Translations under genes and position numbers: made by a program | Part shown: positions 11,327 through 24,612 of the stretch, in pieces | How the letters are laid out: each line of letters begins with the position of its first letter | Position numbering within the stretch: position 1 is the stretch's first letter | NCBI GenBank assembly: GCA_002989075.1 | Contig: PSQN01000016.1 | Span: forward strand, 1,995,749-2,059,748 | Source: Arthonia radiata | Lineage: Eukaryota; Ascomycota; Arthoniomycetes; Arthoniales; Arthoniaceae | Reading direction: 5' to 3' | Length of the DNA: 64,000 nucleotides | Notes under the pieces: generated by a model | The model's database searches: none | Told to the model about the DNA's origin: nothing | Seen by the model: the letters and a program-made list of their open reading frames with translations, nothing else

Positions 11327-11767
11327 ATGGCCGTGTTCACGCTTTATGACCCAGATGCGCAAAAGAAAGCAACACAGAGCAAGAGAGCATCAAGCGAGCC
11401 CAATGTCCAGGTGACAAGGGTCGTTACGAAGGTATCTGCCGTAGATGGTACGCTTTTGTGGTGGTCCAATACATGCCGGACACTAAGCGTCGCCCAATAA
11501 CGCTGATGCAATTTTCAATCAGTCCGGATCGCCAACGCAGGTCCCATGCAAATGCTCGTCATAACAGCGTCAATGTTCGTACTTTTGCCTCGTCTCACCG
11601 GTGCGCCTAGTGATCGTTTCGCGCGACCTCCGGAGCACCATCCTGCTCACTGCTCCTTGCGTCCGCTGCATCGACTTCGTCCAAAAAGACGCCCTTGCGC
11701 AGCGCAAAACTCAACAACAACGCCACGCCGAAAGCCGACGCCAGACAAGCAAACACCGTCTGCCTGA
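11327..11767 (+). CDS. Small hypothetical membrane protein (exons 11327-11447, 11523-11767)
   Basis: The ATG at 11327 begins MAVFTLYDPDAQKKATQSK and continues to VVTKVSAVD. An intron 11448-11522 (GTACGC donor, GCTGATG branch-like site, AATCAG acceptor) joins it to VRIANAGPMQMLVITASMFVLLPRLTG. That stretch holds a hydrophobic segment typical of a membrane anchor. The frame then runs on to 11767, antisense to the last 161 bp of the MFS gene; this Arg/Pro-rich tail is probably not real, and the true end may lie just after LTGAP via another intron. It could also be the 3' part of the gene at 10706. Confidence 0.4.
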
Positions 11768-13494
11768 ACTTGTCGTTCGTGGCCGCAAAGATGCCGTTAA
11801 AGATAAGTGGTGAGATGATTCTACCGATCGCGTGGAGCAACCCCGTGGCACCCAGTAACTGCCCAGTCCGGTCGTGGGGTACGTGCTTCGTCAATGCTGA
11901 CTGCAGCGTCGGCGATGCAATTCCACCCAGCGACGCGACAACGCCAGATAGCGTAAATATCTCCGGTCTGCGCGCCAAAGTGTAACCCAGATATCCGAGC
12001 GTGTCCAGGGCGACGGCAGCACGGATGAGATTGAGATCAAGGCTGTCGCAACCTTTGGAATTGGTGTTCTTTTCTTTGCTGTGCTTACCGCGGAAAATCC
12101 TTGTCAGGAGAGGGAGAGCGACAACAAGCATGAGTACTCTGCATGTGTTCACAATTGATATGAAATCGCCCTGTTGCGCTGCGTCCCAGTGGAATTGCTT
12201 GCGTACGTAGATGGTTACGACGCTCATGGCGCCCATGGCGACCCCGAACACGATGAAGTCGACGGCGGCTAGGATTATCAGGTTCATTCGAACAGCCATG
12301 GAGGAGCCTGGTCCTGACGGATAGAGCGTCTTGAGTGGTCTGAACACGGCCTTGAGCGCAGTGAGTGGGTACCAGACTTGTTTTGTAGAGTTATCATTTT
12401 GCGCAGCACGTTCCGCTGACTGCTGTTTGGAGCGCCTCTCCCGAGCTGCAAGCTGCCTGCGCTTGGAAAGAGACTCCGGGATGACAACTGCCAGGAAGAA
12501 AATGAAGACCAGGTGGCAAACCAGTGCGAATATGAACACAGTCGCCAGGGTGTGAGTGAGTCTGATCAACTCAGATGCCAGAAGCGGTCCGAGTGCAATG
12601 CCACTAAACAGGCAGCCGTGGAAATATCCAAAAGCAACGTTTCGTCTGGACGGCGCAGTCGTATCAGCAGCGTAGGCGTTGCTAAGCGCCATACCAGCAA
12701 TGAAGGAGCCTCCGAGCCCTTCGAAGAACCAGCCGATCCACAGCAGGTATACGTTGAATGTTTGCGGGTATAGTGCTGCATATACTGTCAAGACCTCCAT
12801 GACGAGTGACCCGCTGATGACTGCAATCATAATGGTCTTGCGGCCATAGTAGTCTGATAGCTCCCCGATCTTTGGACTTGTAATCGCGGACAGCACGCCA
12901 GAAATAAGGCTGCCGCTGGCTAGAAAGCTTGCGGCTCTTCGCTCGATGACTGGCTCAGTGCATCTGCTATCGTCCTGGCCGAACATAATTGGCGCAAATG
13001 GGATGTTTGGGTTCTTGTAAGCGAGGTCTGTGTAGTAGTCCCGACACAGTAGGTCTTGTATCAGATTGATCTTGGGTACGAGCGTACCGCCGAAAGCGAT
13101 TGTGTAGAAGAGGAATGGCGCGAGTATCCACCAGATCTGTCGCCTTGTCAGCCGCTTCTGAGCTTGATATGTCCACATGTATGTGACTTACAGACGGCCG
13201 CTTGTACCAAGGAAGGCCCTCAAAGTCCTTGTAGCCAGTCCATTCCTCGTCCTTCTGCTCGGCGGGTGACTGCTCACCGACGCCTGCCTCAGCCGCAGCA
13301 CCGTCCTTCCGCTTTGCAAGTAGCGGTGTCTGTTCGTCCTCTTCGACGTGATGACCGTGGATTCCACCTCTTGCAATGAGCGCAGCATGCTCGGCGCGAT
13401 GGACGTCACCTGCATGGCTTGAAGTCGAGCTTGTTTGGTGCAAACGCTGCTCTACATCGGCTTCTGCGTCGATAATGCCTTCATTAGGATCCAT
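11607..13494 (-). CDS. MFS transporter (exons 13192-13494, 11607-13136)
   Basis: 610-aa major facilitator with an acidic cytosolic N terminus of about 95 residues ending in GLPWYKRPS. It continues in the first membrane helix IWWILAPFLFYTIAFGG. The 55-nt intron 13137-13191 (GTAAGT donor, GCTGAC branch, GCGACAG acceptor) gives this join. The signature SDYYGRKTIMIAV (loop 2-3) and about 12 hydrophobic segments are visible. A long basic central loop (KRRQLAARERRSKQQSAERAAQ) separates the two halves. VPKINLIQDLLCRDYY after helix 1 matches the fungal DHA1 subgroup related to tetracycline-resistance-type carriers. The substrate cannot be inferred. It converges with, and partly overlaps, the small gene at 11327. 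Confidence 0.8.
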
Positions 13495-14020
13495 TATAGC
13501 TGTCGGATAATCTCGATAATCGAGTGTGGCGTCAGAATGACCTCGTTGAAGCTAGAATGCGCCGTCGAACTTTGAATGCACTGACAGGACGACGGGTGTT
13601 ACGAGGACAACGAGCACATGGTTGAAGTATTGCTATCAGACAGCACGACTGATAAATGGTAAATGAGCGACATGCGTGGCGTAAGCGAGATAGGAGAAGT
13701 ACTAGAAACAGCGTGGTTGGTAATCGATGCGGGATGAGATGAAGGTTGACCAAATCAGACGAAAGTTTGTCCGGTTCGTGGACGTCACCGATCCCGGAAT
13801 CTGGGTCCCTAATACCGACGCCGTCTCAGGTACTGGGGCCAAACCTTGGGGCCTCCTTGTGCCGAGGCTGTGGGTGTGGCAGGGCGTTCATGAGCCTCCC
13901 CCGAATCCCAATCTTCGACGACGTGGACGACCTCCCTGACGTGTTTGCTTACATATCAGCGCTACGATTTCGAGATTTGCGAAAGTGTTGTCGACCATCG
14001 ATGCAGGCCCAATACAGCTT
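13495..14020. other. Intergenic
   Basis: 526 bp upstream of the MFS gene and downstream of the broken glycoprotein copy. Nothing recognised. Confidence 0.35.
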
Positions 14021-14754
14021 TCATCGCGCTTGCAACACCTTCGGCTCAACCACGCCTTCCGGCTCGATGCGCTCTTGTGGATGCTCTCCCGGAAGCTCCG
14101 CTCTCTCGCTCGCTATTTGCGCACTCCGTCTTGATTGCTGATAGATGCGCCTGCGCATCCTCACAACGCAGTACAACAGTGCAACAGCCGAGGCGATGCC
14201 CACCGCTGCACCGGTTGCAATTCCAGCGATGGAAACCGCCACTGAGGCCTTTTCCTTGCGGCGCTTGTGGCACAGAAGTCGGCGTCTAAGTGCAAATCAT
14301 TAGCTTGGGGCTTCCTGCGCAAGTGTAATAGACTTAGTGAGTTTGAAGAAACTCCTGCAGAGGCGAGCACAAGGCAGCACGTCCTTGTTTACCGCTTATT
14401 GTAGGGTACGCGCGGCATGAACTAACAGTCGTGACGCCCGTCCCTGAATCTGTTGACAGCATGGTCGAGGTCGTGTTGGCGATGAAAGGATAAGGGGACG
14501 TGACCACGTAAATAACGCCGTTTGTTCCTGACGAGTATGTCTTGCGGAGGATTGAAGTTGGCCCAACGCCGGTCGGGAGCACTAACGTTGCAACGGCGCT
14601 CACAGGCTGGTAAGTAACCCGGGTGCTATGAGGTGGTAGTAGTGTACCAGAAGCCGCTCTCATTCTGTGTTATATATAGCATGGCAGGACCGGCAGCTGA
14701 CAAGGACTGGCTGGTGACTATCGTCGTCACCAGAAGCGATGGCGACGAAGACAT
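14021..14754 (-). pseudogene. Broken paralogue of the Ser/Thr-rich single-pass membrane protein
   Basis: Read from the ATG at 14754, the minus strand gives MSSSPSLLVTTIVTSQ..., then YITQNESGFWYTTTTS, and stops at TAG (14626-14628). One base out of frame it resumes with TRVTYQPVSAVATLVLPTG and GPTSILRKTYSSG...VIYVVTSPYP. An intron (14286-14426, donor GTTAGT, acceptor CTTAG) leads to TPTSVPQAPQGKGLSGG. A second one-base shift near 14231 separates this from the membrane helix IAGIATGAAVGIASAVALLYCV and the basic stop-transfer MRRRIY. The order and residues parallel the intact neighbour at 15353-16291. Without both shifts the product would lack either its N terminus or its anchor. It could be a decayed copy or assembly errors. 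Confidence 0.6.
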
Positions 14755-15352
14755 GCTTGAGTCGTCAAGATATCAATGGGCAGTGCGAAAGGAAAGAAAG
14801 ACTGCTTTCGCGACGAAGGCATGAGCTTTGGTAATTGTCGGGTTGTGACTGGGGGTGGAGTCGGAAAAGGCATGGATGAGGCGAGGGACAGACACACCTT
14901 TCTCGTTGAGCAACCCCCATACATGGGAGAGACACTAGATCTAAATGTCATTGGATGCTGAACGATTCAATATGCATCATCCCGCCGGCAGGCAACGAGG
15001 AGATTCAGGGGCGAGGCACGGGACAATGCTGTATCTACTGATTGGCTAGACCGATTTCCTCGCGCGGGTCGAGCGAATGCATTAGTACGCAACGGAATCT
15101 GTTTACGTTCACTACGCCACATACACGTGTTGAGAAGGATGAGTAGGCATTGCTACCAAAATCTCGAACTTGACAGAATACTGAGGCCTTCATAGGACCA
15201 TAGGACCGCCTGCCAGCATCAAATGGAAGTCTACCAACAAGACCACGAACAGAAGATATCTGAGCTCGTACACGACTCATCTATTATGAACTCTTGCTTG
15301 CTTCTCGGCGGGTTTCCCCTCATGATCAGCCGTAACATGAAAATGTCCATCC
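14755..15352. other. Intergenic between tandem paralogues
   Basis: 598 bp. Open frames here (for example 14727-14951 minus) only overlap the start of the broken copy. Nothing else recognised. Confidence 0.35.
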
Positions 15353-16291
15353 TCACGGCGCCCCCTCAGGACCCTTCACAATTGTTACATCCCTCACCTC
15401 CAGCTCTTTCGGCTCGACTAACGTTCCCTCCAGTTCCGCTCTCATCCCAGTCTCATCTGCCGCTGGCATCTCAGCTACCTCACCATCACCACCTGTCTTT
15501 CCTCTCCCCAGTAATCGCTCCCACCACGTCGGCTCACTCGACGGCAACTCAGCCTTCTCGAACGCCGTACTATCAGGCTGCGTGCTCAATCGCGACAGCT
15601 CGCGGATACGCTTGCGCGTGCGCGTGAAATAGAGGATTAGCAGGATGGCTATGATGAGAGCTACGATGCAGCCGACTACAATGCCAGCGATTGCACCTCC
15701 GCTTAGTCCGTTGTGAGGTGGAGGTTGAGATGCAGGAGGCGCTGACTCTGGAGTTGAAGCTGATGGTGACGCGGCAGCTGCGGATGGTGATGTGTTTGTT
15801 GAGCTAGATGCAGAGCTCGACGCCGTCGTCGTCGCGCTATTACTGCTCGAAGACTCGGTGAGGAAATCTGCAGGATACGTTGACGTGTAAAAGACTGGCG
15901 GACCGGTCGCGCTGATGCGTGAGATGGTCTGGCTGACGACGCGAGTTGGTTCGGTGCCTGATTACGCGATGTCAGCGTAGAGCCCTCGGAACGATGAAGC
16001 AGCTGCGAAAGGTTGCTCGCAAGTCAGCGCAGCCGGTCTGTAGACTACAACGCTCTGGGAGTCGAATCTCACGGCACTACTGAACTTACCAGTAGGAAGT
16101 AGAAGCGTCAAGGTGTTAGTAAGAGCAGAGACATCCACCAGTGTTTGCGTGCCTGTAACAGACTCATACGTCGAATACAGCCCCGATTCGCCTGTGATGT
16201 TTTCCTCGACGGTAACAGGGTCGAGCCGGCGGCTTGTGGATACGGAGAACACCGCGGTTGTAGAAAGCCTTGGATCTGTGTACGCGACCAT
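15353..16291 (-). CDS. Ser/Thr-rich single-pass membrane protein (exons 16090-16291, 15353-15957)
   Basis: 268-aa protein. Residues 1-110 form an extracellular-type region with an N-glycosylation site (ENITGESGLYS) and TNTLTLLLPTG. The 132-nt intron 15958-16089 (GTAAGT donor, TCAG acceptor) follows. Then come PTRVVSQTISRI, GPPVFYTSTYP and a Ser/Thr/Ala/Pro linker. The membrane helix is GGAIAGIVVGCIVALIIAILLILYF, and a basic cytosolic tail TRTRKRIRE follows with WWERLLGRG. The layout resembles fungal surface sensor or mucin-like proteins. No classical signal peptide is seen; the start was chosen because it aligns with the ATG of the broken paralogue downstream. An open frame upstream to 16456 has a hydrophobic stretch but no ATG, so an extra 5' exon is possible. 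Confidence 0.6.
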
Positions 16292-17035
16292 GGTCGACTT
16301 CACGGAAAGCGCGACAGTCGGTAGGAGGAGAGAAGAGAAGAGACTTAGACGGACACTGGAGGTCAACACTGATGAAACTCGGACATTGTATTGCCGAAAG
16401 TCCAGAAGTGAAGGCTGATGCAGTGGTCGACGGGGTGTGGCATGTGATGCGGTCAAGCAAGCGCATCAAGGCTGCCTCCTAAGAGCCATTGGAGATGAAA
16501 TGATGCGAGCTTGGGACATTAGCTTCTTTAGTCTTGATTGGATACCGAACGGGCTTTGCGAACACTTCTCCACCTTTGCTGGAAGCAAGTGTGAGGCACA
16601 GCACAGCCAGCGCTTAGTCATGGCAACGATATAAAGAATGACCACCTAGCGCGGCGCTAAGACCAATACAGCAACTTGATACTTATGTGCTGCAGAACTC
16701 GTGAAGACGATCTAAGACGCGCTGGTCAAACAAGCGGTCAATAAGAGTGGGTATTGCACCTAATATGATGTTATCAAAATGACCTCCATGTGTTGAATGT
16801 TGGATGCCGCTCCAAATGTTGTGACGTTATCGACAGCTTGTCGAACGCCAGACGCTATGCAAGCAAGTCCACTAGTTACCAGACTGCGGTCCCATGTGCT
16901 CCTGATCTAATACTCAAGGGGTATCTGTTGAATGTTTGAAACCTCGTCAACATGTCTCATGTCAAGTCATTAATGTTGAAAATAACTTTTTCGCACTTCG
17001 TTCCTCCCATCTGTGGGATGCTAAACATCACGGGC
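16292..17035. other. Intergenic
   Basis: 744 bp holding the promoter of the glycoprotein gene and the 3' end of MET13. No gene recognised. Confidence 0.35.
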
Positions 17036-18927
17036 TTAATTCTTGAGCACTCCATTTACCTGTATTGAATCACGGTTCACTTCTCCATTGACGTGGGGCT
17101 TTCGCTTCTGGTCAGCATTTTGCAAGGCCAGGCCGTCGAACAGCGGGAAGATCCCCTCAGAGTTCTGGAAATCGTTGTGCACTGGGTGTGCATGTCAGCC
17201 AATGTCTTCAAATGAAGACGGAGACACTCACCGATATTCACGAGATGCCAGTCCTCCATCATGGAAGTGATGAGATGGCGGGAAGGACTCGACGCCTCGT
17301 AGCAGTGTGCCCAGTCCATGCCAAGCCTGTAAAACTCGTCTTTCCAAGCAAGGAAGCTGACCGTTTCTACAATGGTAGGTTGAACAATCTCCTTGCCAGG
17401 GAACACGCCCCAGGTCACTGCGTTGGGTCCGTCTCCGGGAGCGTTGGTCTTAAGATCTCCATGCATGTTGACAGCGTAGTAGGTCAGCTCTGCATCTCGC
17501 TCGATACGTGTAAGAATCTCAGCGATCAGCTCCGGCGAGACGAGTATCTCCAAATAAGCCTTCTGGTACACATAGCCGTTCTTGGGACCCCAACCGTAGA
17601 CCTTGTCTGATGACTTAACACCATTGACCGGCGGCTGAGAGTTGACAGTGAGAATGCAACGCATATTTAGATCTACCAAACGCTCCTGGATGATATCCGC
17701 TTCGGTGGAAATGGGCGCCTCTGACCAGGGCAACGACTCAGCTTTGCCCTGCATGTACTTTACGAATAGATCTGAGACCTCCCGAATGGAGGAAGGCTCG
17801 CCCCACGTCTTACGGTTAGTCTCGTTGGTGCCTTTGAGGCCGATGTTGTAGGTATCGAGCTCGCCGAAAGCAGGAGATCGCGAGTCACCCCACCGACCGT
17901 TTGGAAACTCATCCCAATCTTGGGTTCGTGCGATGTATGAGCGATTGCGATTCCGCCAGAAGATGGGTCTGACATTTTCGTCGCGCCGATTGAGACCCAA
18001 AGACTGTCTCCATGGCAATGGCTTCTCGACTCCCTCAACATCCGGCAGCACCTCTAAACGCTCAAGGACCATCCGTGTGGCCTGTGCGAGATTCATCGTA
18101 TAGAAATGCAGGTTTGACACGCCAGCGTCAAGTAGTCTGCGACAAAACTCTGCGACGAGGTCAGCACCAATTTCTCGGACCGCTGCATCATCGTTCTTGA
18201 CTGGCTCCAAGGCTTCGTGCCAGTGTGGCGGCACATTGCATTGTGACCAGTTCGCTCTTCGCAGGAATGAGGCATGTGTGTGAATGGGCATGATGCCGGG
18301 AATCAAGGGCACGTTGATGCCAGCTTCTTGACATCTCTTCATCCAATTGATGTATATGTCAGCATCGTAACACATCTGCGTGACGACAAAGGTGCCCCCA
18401 GCGTCGATCTTCTCTTTCAAGTGCCGCGTAAGGATTTCTTGATCCTTCTCGTCATCACAGCCCTCTGGATAACCCGCAACCCCAATATCGAAGTGATCGC
18501 CATACTGCTCGCGGATATACTTGACAAGATCCTTTGCGTATCGGAAGCCTCCCTCTTTCGCCACCCATTTCTCGGACTCGCGCGGTGGATCTCCTCTGAG
18601 CGCAAGGATATTGCTGCAGCCGGCCTTGTATGCATCGCTCAGAGCGGCGTCCACTTTGAATCGCTCCATGTCCGTGCAAGTCAAGTGCATGCATGTTTCC
18701 AAGCCAATGGCAGCCTGAGCAACGTTGACCATGTCCATCGTCAGATGTGACATTCTGCCACCGGCACCCCAGGTCACATCAATGAAAGCGGGACCGAAGG
18801 CGTGCATGCGATCCATGCGATCGTATAGGTTCTGGACGCCTTGAGCAGTCTTGGGTGGAAAGAACTCGAAGGAGAAGGTGGGCTTGCCCGCCTCTTGGGC
18901 CTGGGCCAACTTCTCGGAGATATGCAT
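17036..18927 (-). CDS. MET13: Methylenetetrahydrofolate reductase, MET13 type (exons 17232-18927, 17036-17181)
   Basis: Reduces 5,10-methylene-THF to 5-methyl-THF, the methyl donor for methionine synthesis, in the cytosol. The 613-aa product has the N-terminal FAD-binding TIM-barrel domain (about 1-300: FSFEFFPPKTAQGVQNLYDRMDRM, CMHLTCTDM, ILALRGDPPR, FVVTQMCYD, IPGIMPI). The eukaryotic C-terminal regulatory domain follows (VRPIFWRNRNRSY, INSQPPVNG as VNSQPPVNG, GWGPKNGYVYQKAYLE, NAVTWGVFPGKEI, SFLAWKDEFY). A 50-nt intron (17182-17231, GTGAGT donor, GCTGAC branch, CCAG acceptor) joins HLVNI to VHNDFQ. The N terminus and overall order resemble yeast Met13 more than Met12. The gene is divergent from URA5. 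Confidence 0.93.
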
Positions 18928-19406
18928 GGCGGGCTAGTAGGAGGAATGGGAGGTAGCGGTGGTGTGTTTGTAGAGCTGAGGTATTGAGACCCAAACGCCA
19001 ATAGTCATCCGAACCAGAAGATGCGTGCGAACCGGAGATGTTCTTCCCTCTGCATGGACGGCGGAGAGTAGGAGGTTTAGCTATGATGAGAGAGACATTT
19101 TGTACAGCTTGAACCTGGCTTTACTTGCCGATCAGACCGAGAACTAATGGACGAGGGTAGTATAGGATGGTAGAACGGATGTGAGGACAGACGAAAGAAG
19201 GGTGAGTAGATTGGGTATGTCCTCTGGTCCAGCAAACAAAATTGAGGGTTTGCTAGTCGACATCACCATCCGCGGATGCATCTCCGAAATGCCCCACCGT
19301 GGCTGCCTTAGACTTTAGGCGACCATATTTTCAAGCTCGGAGTATCTTCGAAGAAAAATACTTTCAGTCCCGGGAAATTGATACCGAATGCTCACAGCAA
19401 GCAAAC
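18928..19406. promoter_or_regulatory. Divergent promoter region MET13/URA5
   Basis: 479 bp between two outward-facing start codons; it must contain both promoters. No extra gene recognised. Confidence 0.5.
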
Positions 19407-20173
19407 ATGACCGCTCTACCGCCTTGGAAAGTAGACCTGCTGGCGGCCTGCACGAAAGCGCAGTGTCTCTCCTTCGGCACTTTCACTCTGAAGTCAGGCC
19501 GCCAATCCCCCTACTTCTTCAACGCTGGGTCAGTTGTCCTAGCCACGTCTTCGAGGCCGGCAGCGCATGATTGACATGATGCCACGGCCATAGCCTTTTC
19601 TACAATCATGCCTACTTGGTACGATCGTTGTCGACCGCCTTTGCGAAAGCGATAGCAGAGTTTCACGAACCGCAGCTGGAGTTTGACGTGTTGTTTGGGC
19701 CTGCTTACAAGGGCATTCCTCTGGCTGCGGTGACCTTCGACAAATTAGCAGAGGTCGATGTGGCTCGCTTCGGTGATGTTGGTTGTGCATTTAATCGGAA
19801 AGAGGTGAAGAGCTACGGTGATGGTGGGAGTATCGTCGGTGCGAGCCTCAAAGGCAAGAGAGTGCTCATCATCGACGATGTGATCACTGCGGGCACGGCT
19901 ATCAGAGAATCTGTCGAGATCATTGAGCGTGAGGGTGGCAAGGTGGCAGGAGTTGTCGTCGCTTTGGACCGCATGGAGAAAATGCCCACGGCGAGCGATG
20001 ACGATGGGGTGCCTGGTCCAAGTGCGATGGGCGAAGTCAAGAAAAAGTATAAAGTTCCGGTGCTTTCGGTGCTCACGCTGAACGATATCATCGACGGTCT
20101 TAGGTCCATCGGCACCGCAGACGATATCAAGCGGATGGAAGAATATCGGAAGAGGTATCGGGCAAGCGACTGA
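19407..20173 (+). CDS. URA5: Orotate phosphoribosyltransferase (exons 19407-19528, 19594-20173)
   Basis: Converts orotate and PRPP to OMP in de novo pyrimidine synthesis. The 233-aa product shows [21 protein letters not shown] at the N terminus, [14 protein letters not shown] (the orotate/PRPP loop) and [13 protein letters not shown] (the flexible catalytic loop). The 13-residue PRPP-binding motif [14 protein letters not shown] lies at about 130-143. The 65-nt intron 19529-19593 (GTCAGT donor, CATAG acceptor) joins FFNAG to [20 protein letters not shown]. The start is the ATG giving [12 protein letters not shown]; the frame is open further upstream without support. The length matches fungal Ura5 (about 230). 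Confidence 0.92.
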
Positions 20174-20485
20174 CTGATGATTGATGGCTTGTCGTTGCTC
20201 AACGTCCACTAGAAATTGACCCGAGTTCATGCGCAAACCAAAATGTTACACAATCGAGCAGCGAGACAAAGAATGCGCTGTTCCATAAGTCATTTGCTGT
20301 GCAGCGATTATTCGCATGATCATATGGTACTGCAACAGAGTGAAAGAACGCGTGTTGGCGCGTGTCGGATGCTCGGGGTCCAGAGCCATGGAACGCTTGA
20401 CCCGCTTGGGCGGCAGGCTGCATCTCACCCAAGATCTCAACCTCCCGTGACACTTTTCGATCCCATCTTATCTATTCCATCGCCT
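20174..20485. promoter_or_regulatory. URA5 3' end and siderophore transporter promoter
   Basis: 312 bp. One HGATAR site (AGATAA on the minus strand, 20468-20473) lies 12 bp upstream of the transporter ATG. GATA factors of the SreA type repress siderophore uptake genes, but a single core site this close to the start is weak evidence. Confidence 0.3.
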
Positions 20486-22445
20486 ATGCGCACCTCTCAC
20501 GCTCCGATCATGTCTCACATCGACTACGGCAGCTCCGAAGGTATTAGAAACTATGGCACACTGGCTGAGGCGCCGCGAGGCTGCCTTACGAAGGATGTTG
20601 ACCCTGGTCTAGATGACAGCGTGACTTCAGAGAGCTCCGAGGATGACGAGGAGCAGGCTGGTGTCAGGGCCATTGAGGCCATTGCGAAGACGTGGTCGCC
20701 CTGGTCACTGGCGATCGCGTATTTTGGGTATGAGCCTGCCACCCTCAGGTGGAACGAGTGGTCTTGAGTTCTGACAACGACTATGCAGCATCAGTATGAT
20801 CGCAATATGCACGTCTCTTGAGCAGAACACCACCCTAAACCTCACGGTCATCGCAACGAGCTCGTTCGGACGTCAAGCTTTGATATCATCTGTCACGCTC
20901 ATTCAGAGCGTCATTCTGGGTGCGGCCTGTCCACGTCCGTCCTTCCACTCAGGTTGCTGATCCATGCTAGCCGTCGTGAAGCCTCCCATGGCCAAGATCT
21001 CCGATGTGTTTGGACGACTCGAAGCCTTCTCAATAGCCGTCTTCCTGTATGTGATAGGGTACATACAGCAGGCGGCTGCGAACAATGTCGAGACTTTTGC
21101 CTCGGCCGGCATCTTCTATGCCGCCGGTGAGACCGGTCTGCAGATCCTGACCCAGATATTCATTGCAGACACAACCAACTTAGTCTGGCGCGCTTTCTTC
21201 TCCGCCTTCGTCGATCTTCCGTTCTTGTTCACGGTGTGGATAGGACCGGCCATTGCCGACGCAATCCGTGCAAAAACCACGTGGCGATGGGGATATGGCA
21301 TGTGGGCAATCATATTGCCGCTTGCTTTCCTGCCGCTTGCGATCTCGTTGTTTGTCAACCACAGGAAGGCGAGGCGGGATGGTAGACTCAAGAAGTCTCC
21401 GTATCGAGGTGAGAAGGTGACGACGGTGGCCAAAGGGTTGTGGTATGAGCTCGACTTCTTTGGACTAATGCTACTGTGCGCGGCAGTCAGCTTGATTTTG
21501 CTGCCACTCACACTTGCGCCACAAGCCAAGAACGGCTGGCATAATAGCAGCATGGTCACCATGCTTATTGTTGGAGGCATCTGTCTTGCGATCTTCCCGT
21601 TCTGGGAACGCAGCGAGAAGCGTGCCCCATATGCCTTCTTCCCGAAGCAGCTATTCCAACAGAGGACGGTCACTGCTGGGGTAGCCTGGGCCTTTTTCTA
21701 TTTCAGTAGGTTTGGACCCTTTGGTAGGGACCTGCATCTCGGTGTCGTGACTAACCGACTGTCAGTGGCATACTATCTCTCCGTTCAGCCGTACTTTCAG
21801 TCGTACCTGTTGGTAGTACAAGATCAATCACTTACTGCCGCTGGCCATATCACTCAAGTATTCAGCTTTTCATCGTCTATCACGGCCGTTGTCGTTGGGC
21901 TTCTCATCAAATTCACCGGCCATTACAAATCTTTTGTCACGGCTGGCTCTTGCATTTACCTTCTGGGCATTGGCCTAATGATCCGATATCGCACTGAAAA
22001 CGCCTCGATAGGTGCATTAGTCGGCACTCAAATCATCGTTGGCATAGGTGGCGGGATGGCCAATGGACCGGCTCTCATCGGAGTCCAAGCATCTGCTAGC
22101 CATCAGCAAGTCGCTGCCGCTACAGCTGTGTACCTGACAATGCTCGAAATTGGCGGTGCAGTAGGTTCGGCCATCTCCGGTGCCGTGTGGTCATCAAATA
22201 TCCTTAGCAAGCTTGAACAATACTTGCCGGAAGAAGCCAAGTCGCAAGCTCCAGCAATATACGGCAGTGTCACGGAAGCCTCTTCGAAATACCCTCCAGG
22301 TACACCCGAAAGAATCGCCATCAATCGAGCCTACCAGGAGACGATGCACGCTCTGCTGGTCATCGCTGTTTGTATTTGTGTCTTGCCGGTCATACTGAGC
22401 CTGTTCATGAAGGACTATAAGCTTAAAGAGGTACTTTCCCATTAG
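20486..22445 (+). CDS. Siderophore-iron transporter, SIT/MFS family (exons 20486-20727, 20789-20919, 20971-21705, 21766-22445)
   Basis: 595-aa, 14-helix-type major facilitator of the fungal siderophore transporter family, which imports ferric siderophores at the plasma membrane by proton symport. Family marks: acidic N terminus, NLTVIATSSFG in the first helices, KPPMAKISDVFGRLEAF, YVIGYIQQAAANNVETFASAGIFYAAGETGLQ, ADTTNLVWRAF, WRWGYGMWAI and SVQPYFQSYLLVVQDQS. ANGPALIGVQA and PEERIAI-like NRAYQETMHAL follow near the C terminus. Intron 3 (21706-21765, 60 nt, GTAGGT donor, TGACTAACC branch) is in frame and stop-free, so a naive ORF retains 20 extra residues. Removing it restores FYFMAYYLSVQPYF. 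A second ATG at 20510 is also possible. The siderophore ligand cannot be told. Confidence 0.88.
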
Positions 22446-24201
<1,756 letters not shown>

Positions 24202-24612
24202 AATGTGAGACGAAGATTTAAAGGGCTCGCATAACGTTGGACACAACAGCTAGCGTCTCATACCTGGTTCTTGGCTACCAGATTACCAACTTAGCCCACA
24301 GATCATGAAATGAATGCATACCCTATTGAGGGGCGCTTTAGCTGCTCACCTTATGGTTCGTAACGTCTAGAATGGCACATAATCTTACGGGTAAGCGAAG
24401 TGACATCTATGGTAGGTGTGAAATATTGAAGTGGGCCTGTTGATACCAAACGCGTTCTCATGGCAACCTGAATCATCGTGTTTCCAGCTCACTTCAACAT
24501 GGGCAAACATTTTGCACTTCATTCTCGGGCCTTCTGCAACCCGCTTGCAATACTCTCACCCACAAACAGGCAGCCACATCTACTACGCATGACCATCTTC
24601 TCTTCCTGAGCC
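24202..24612. other. Intergenic
   Basis: 411 bp between CDC42 and the next plus-strand gene. Nothing recognised. Confidence 0.35.
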
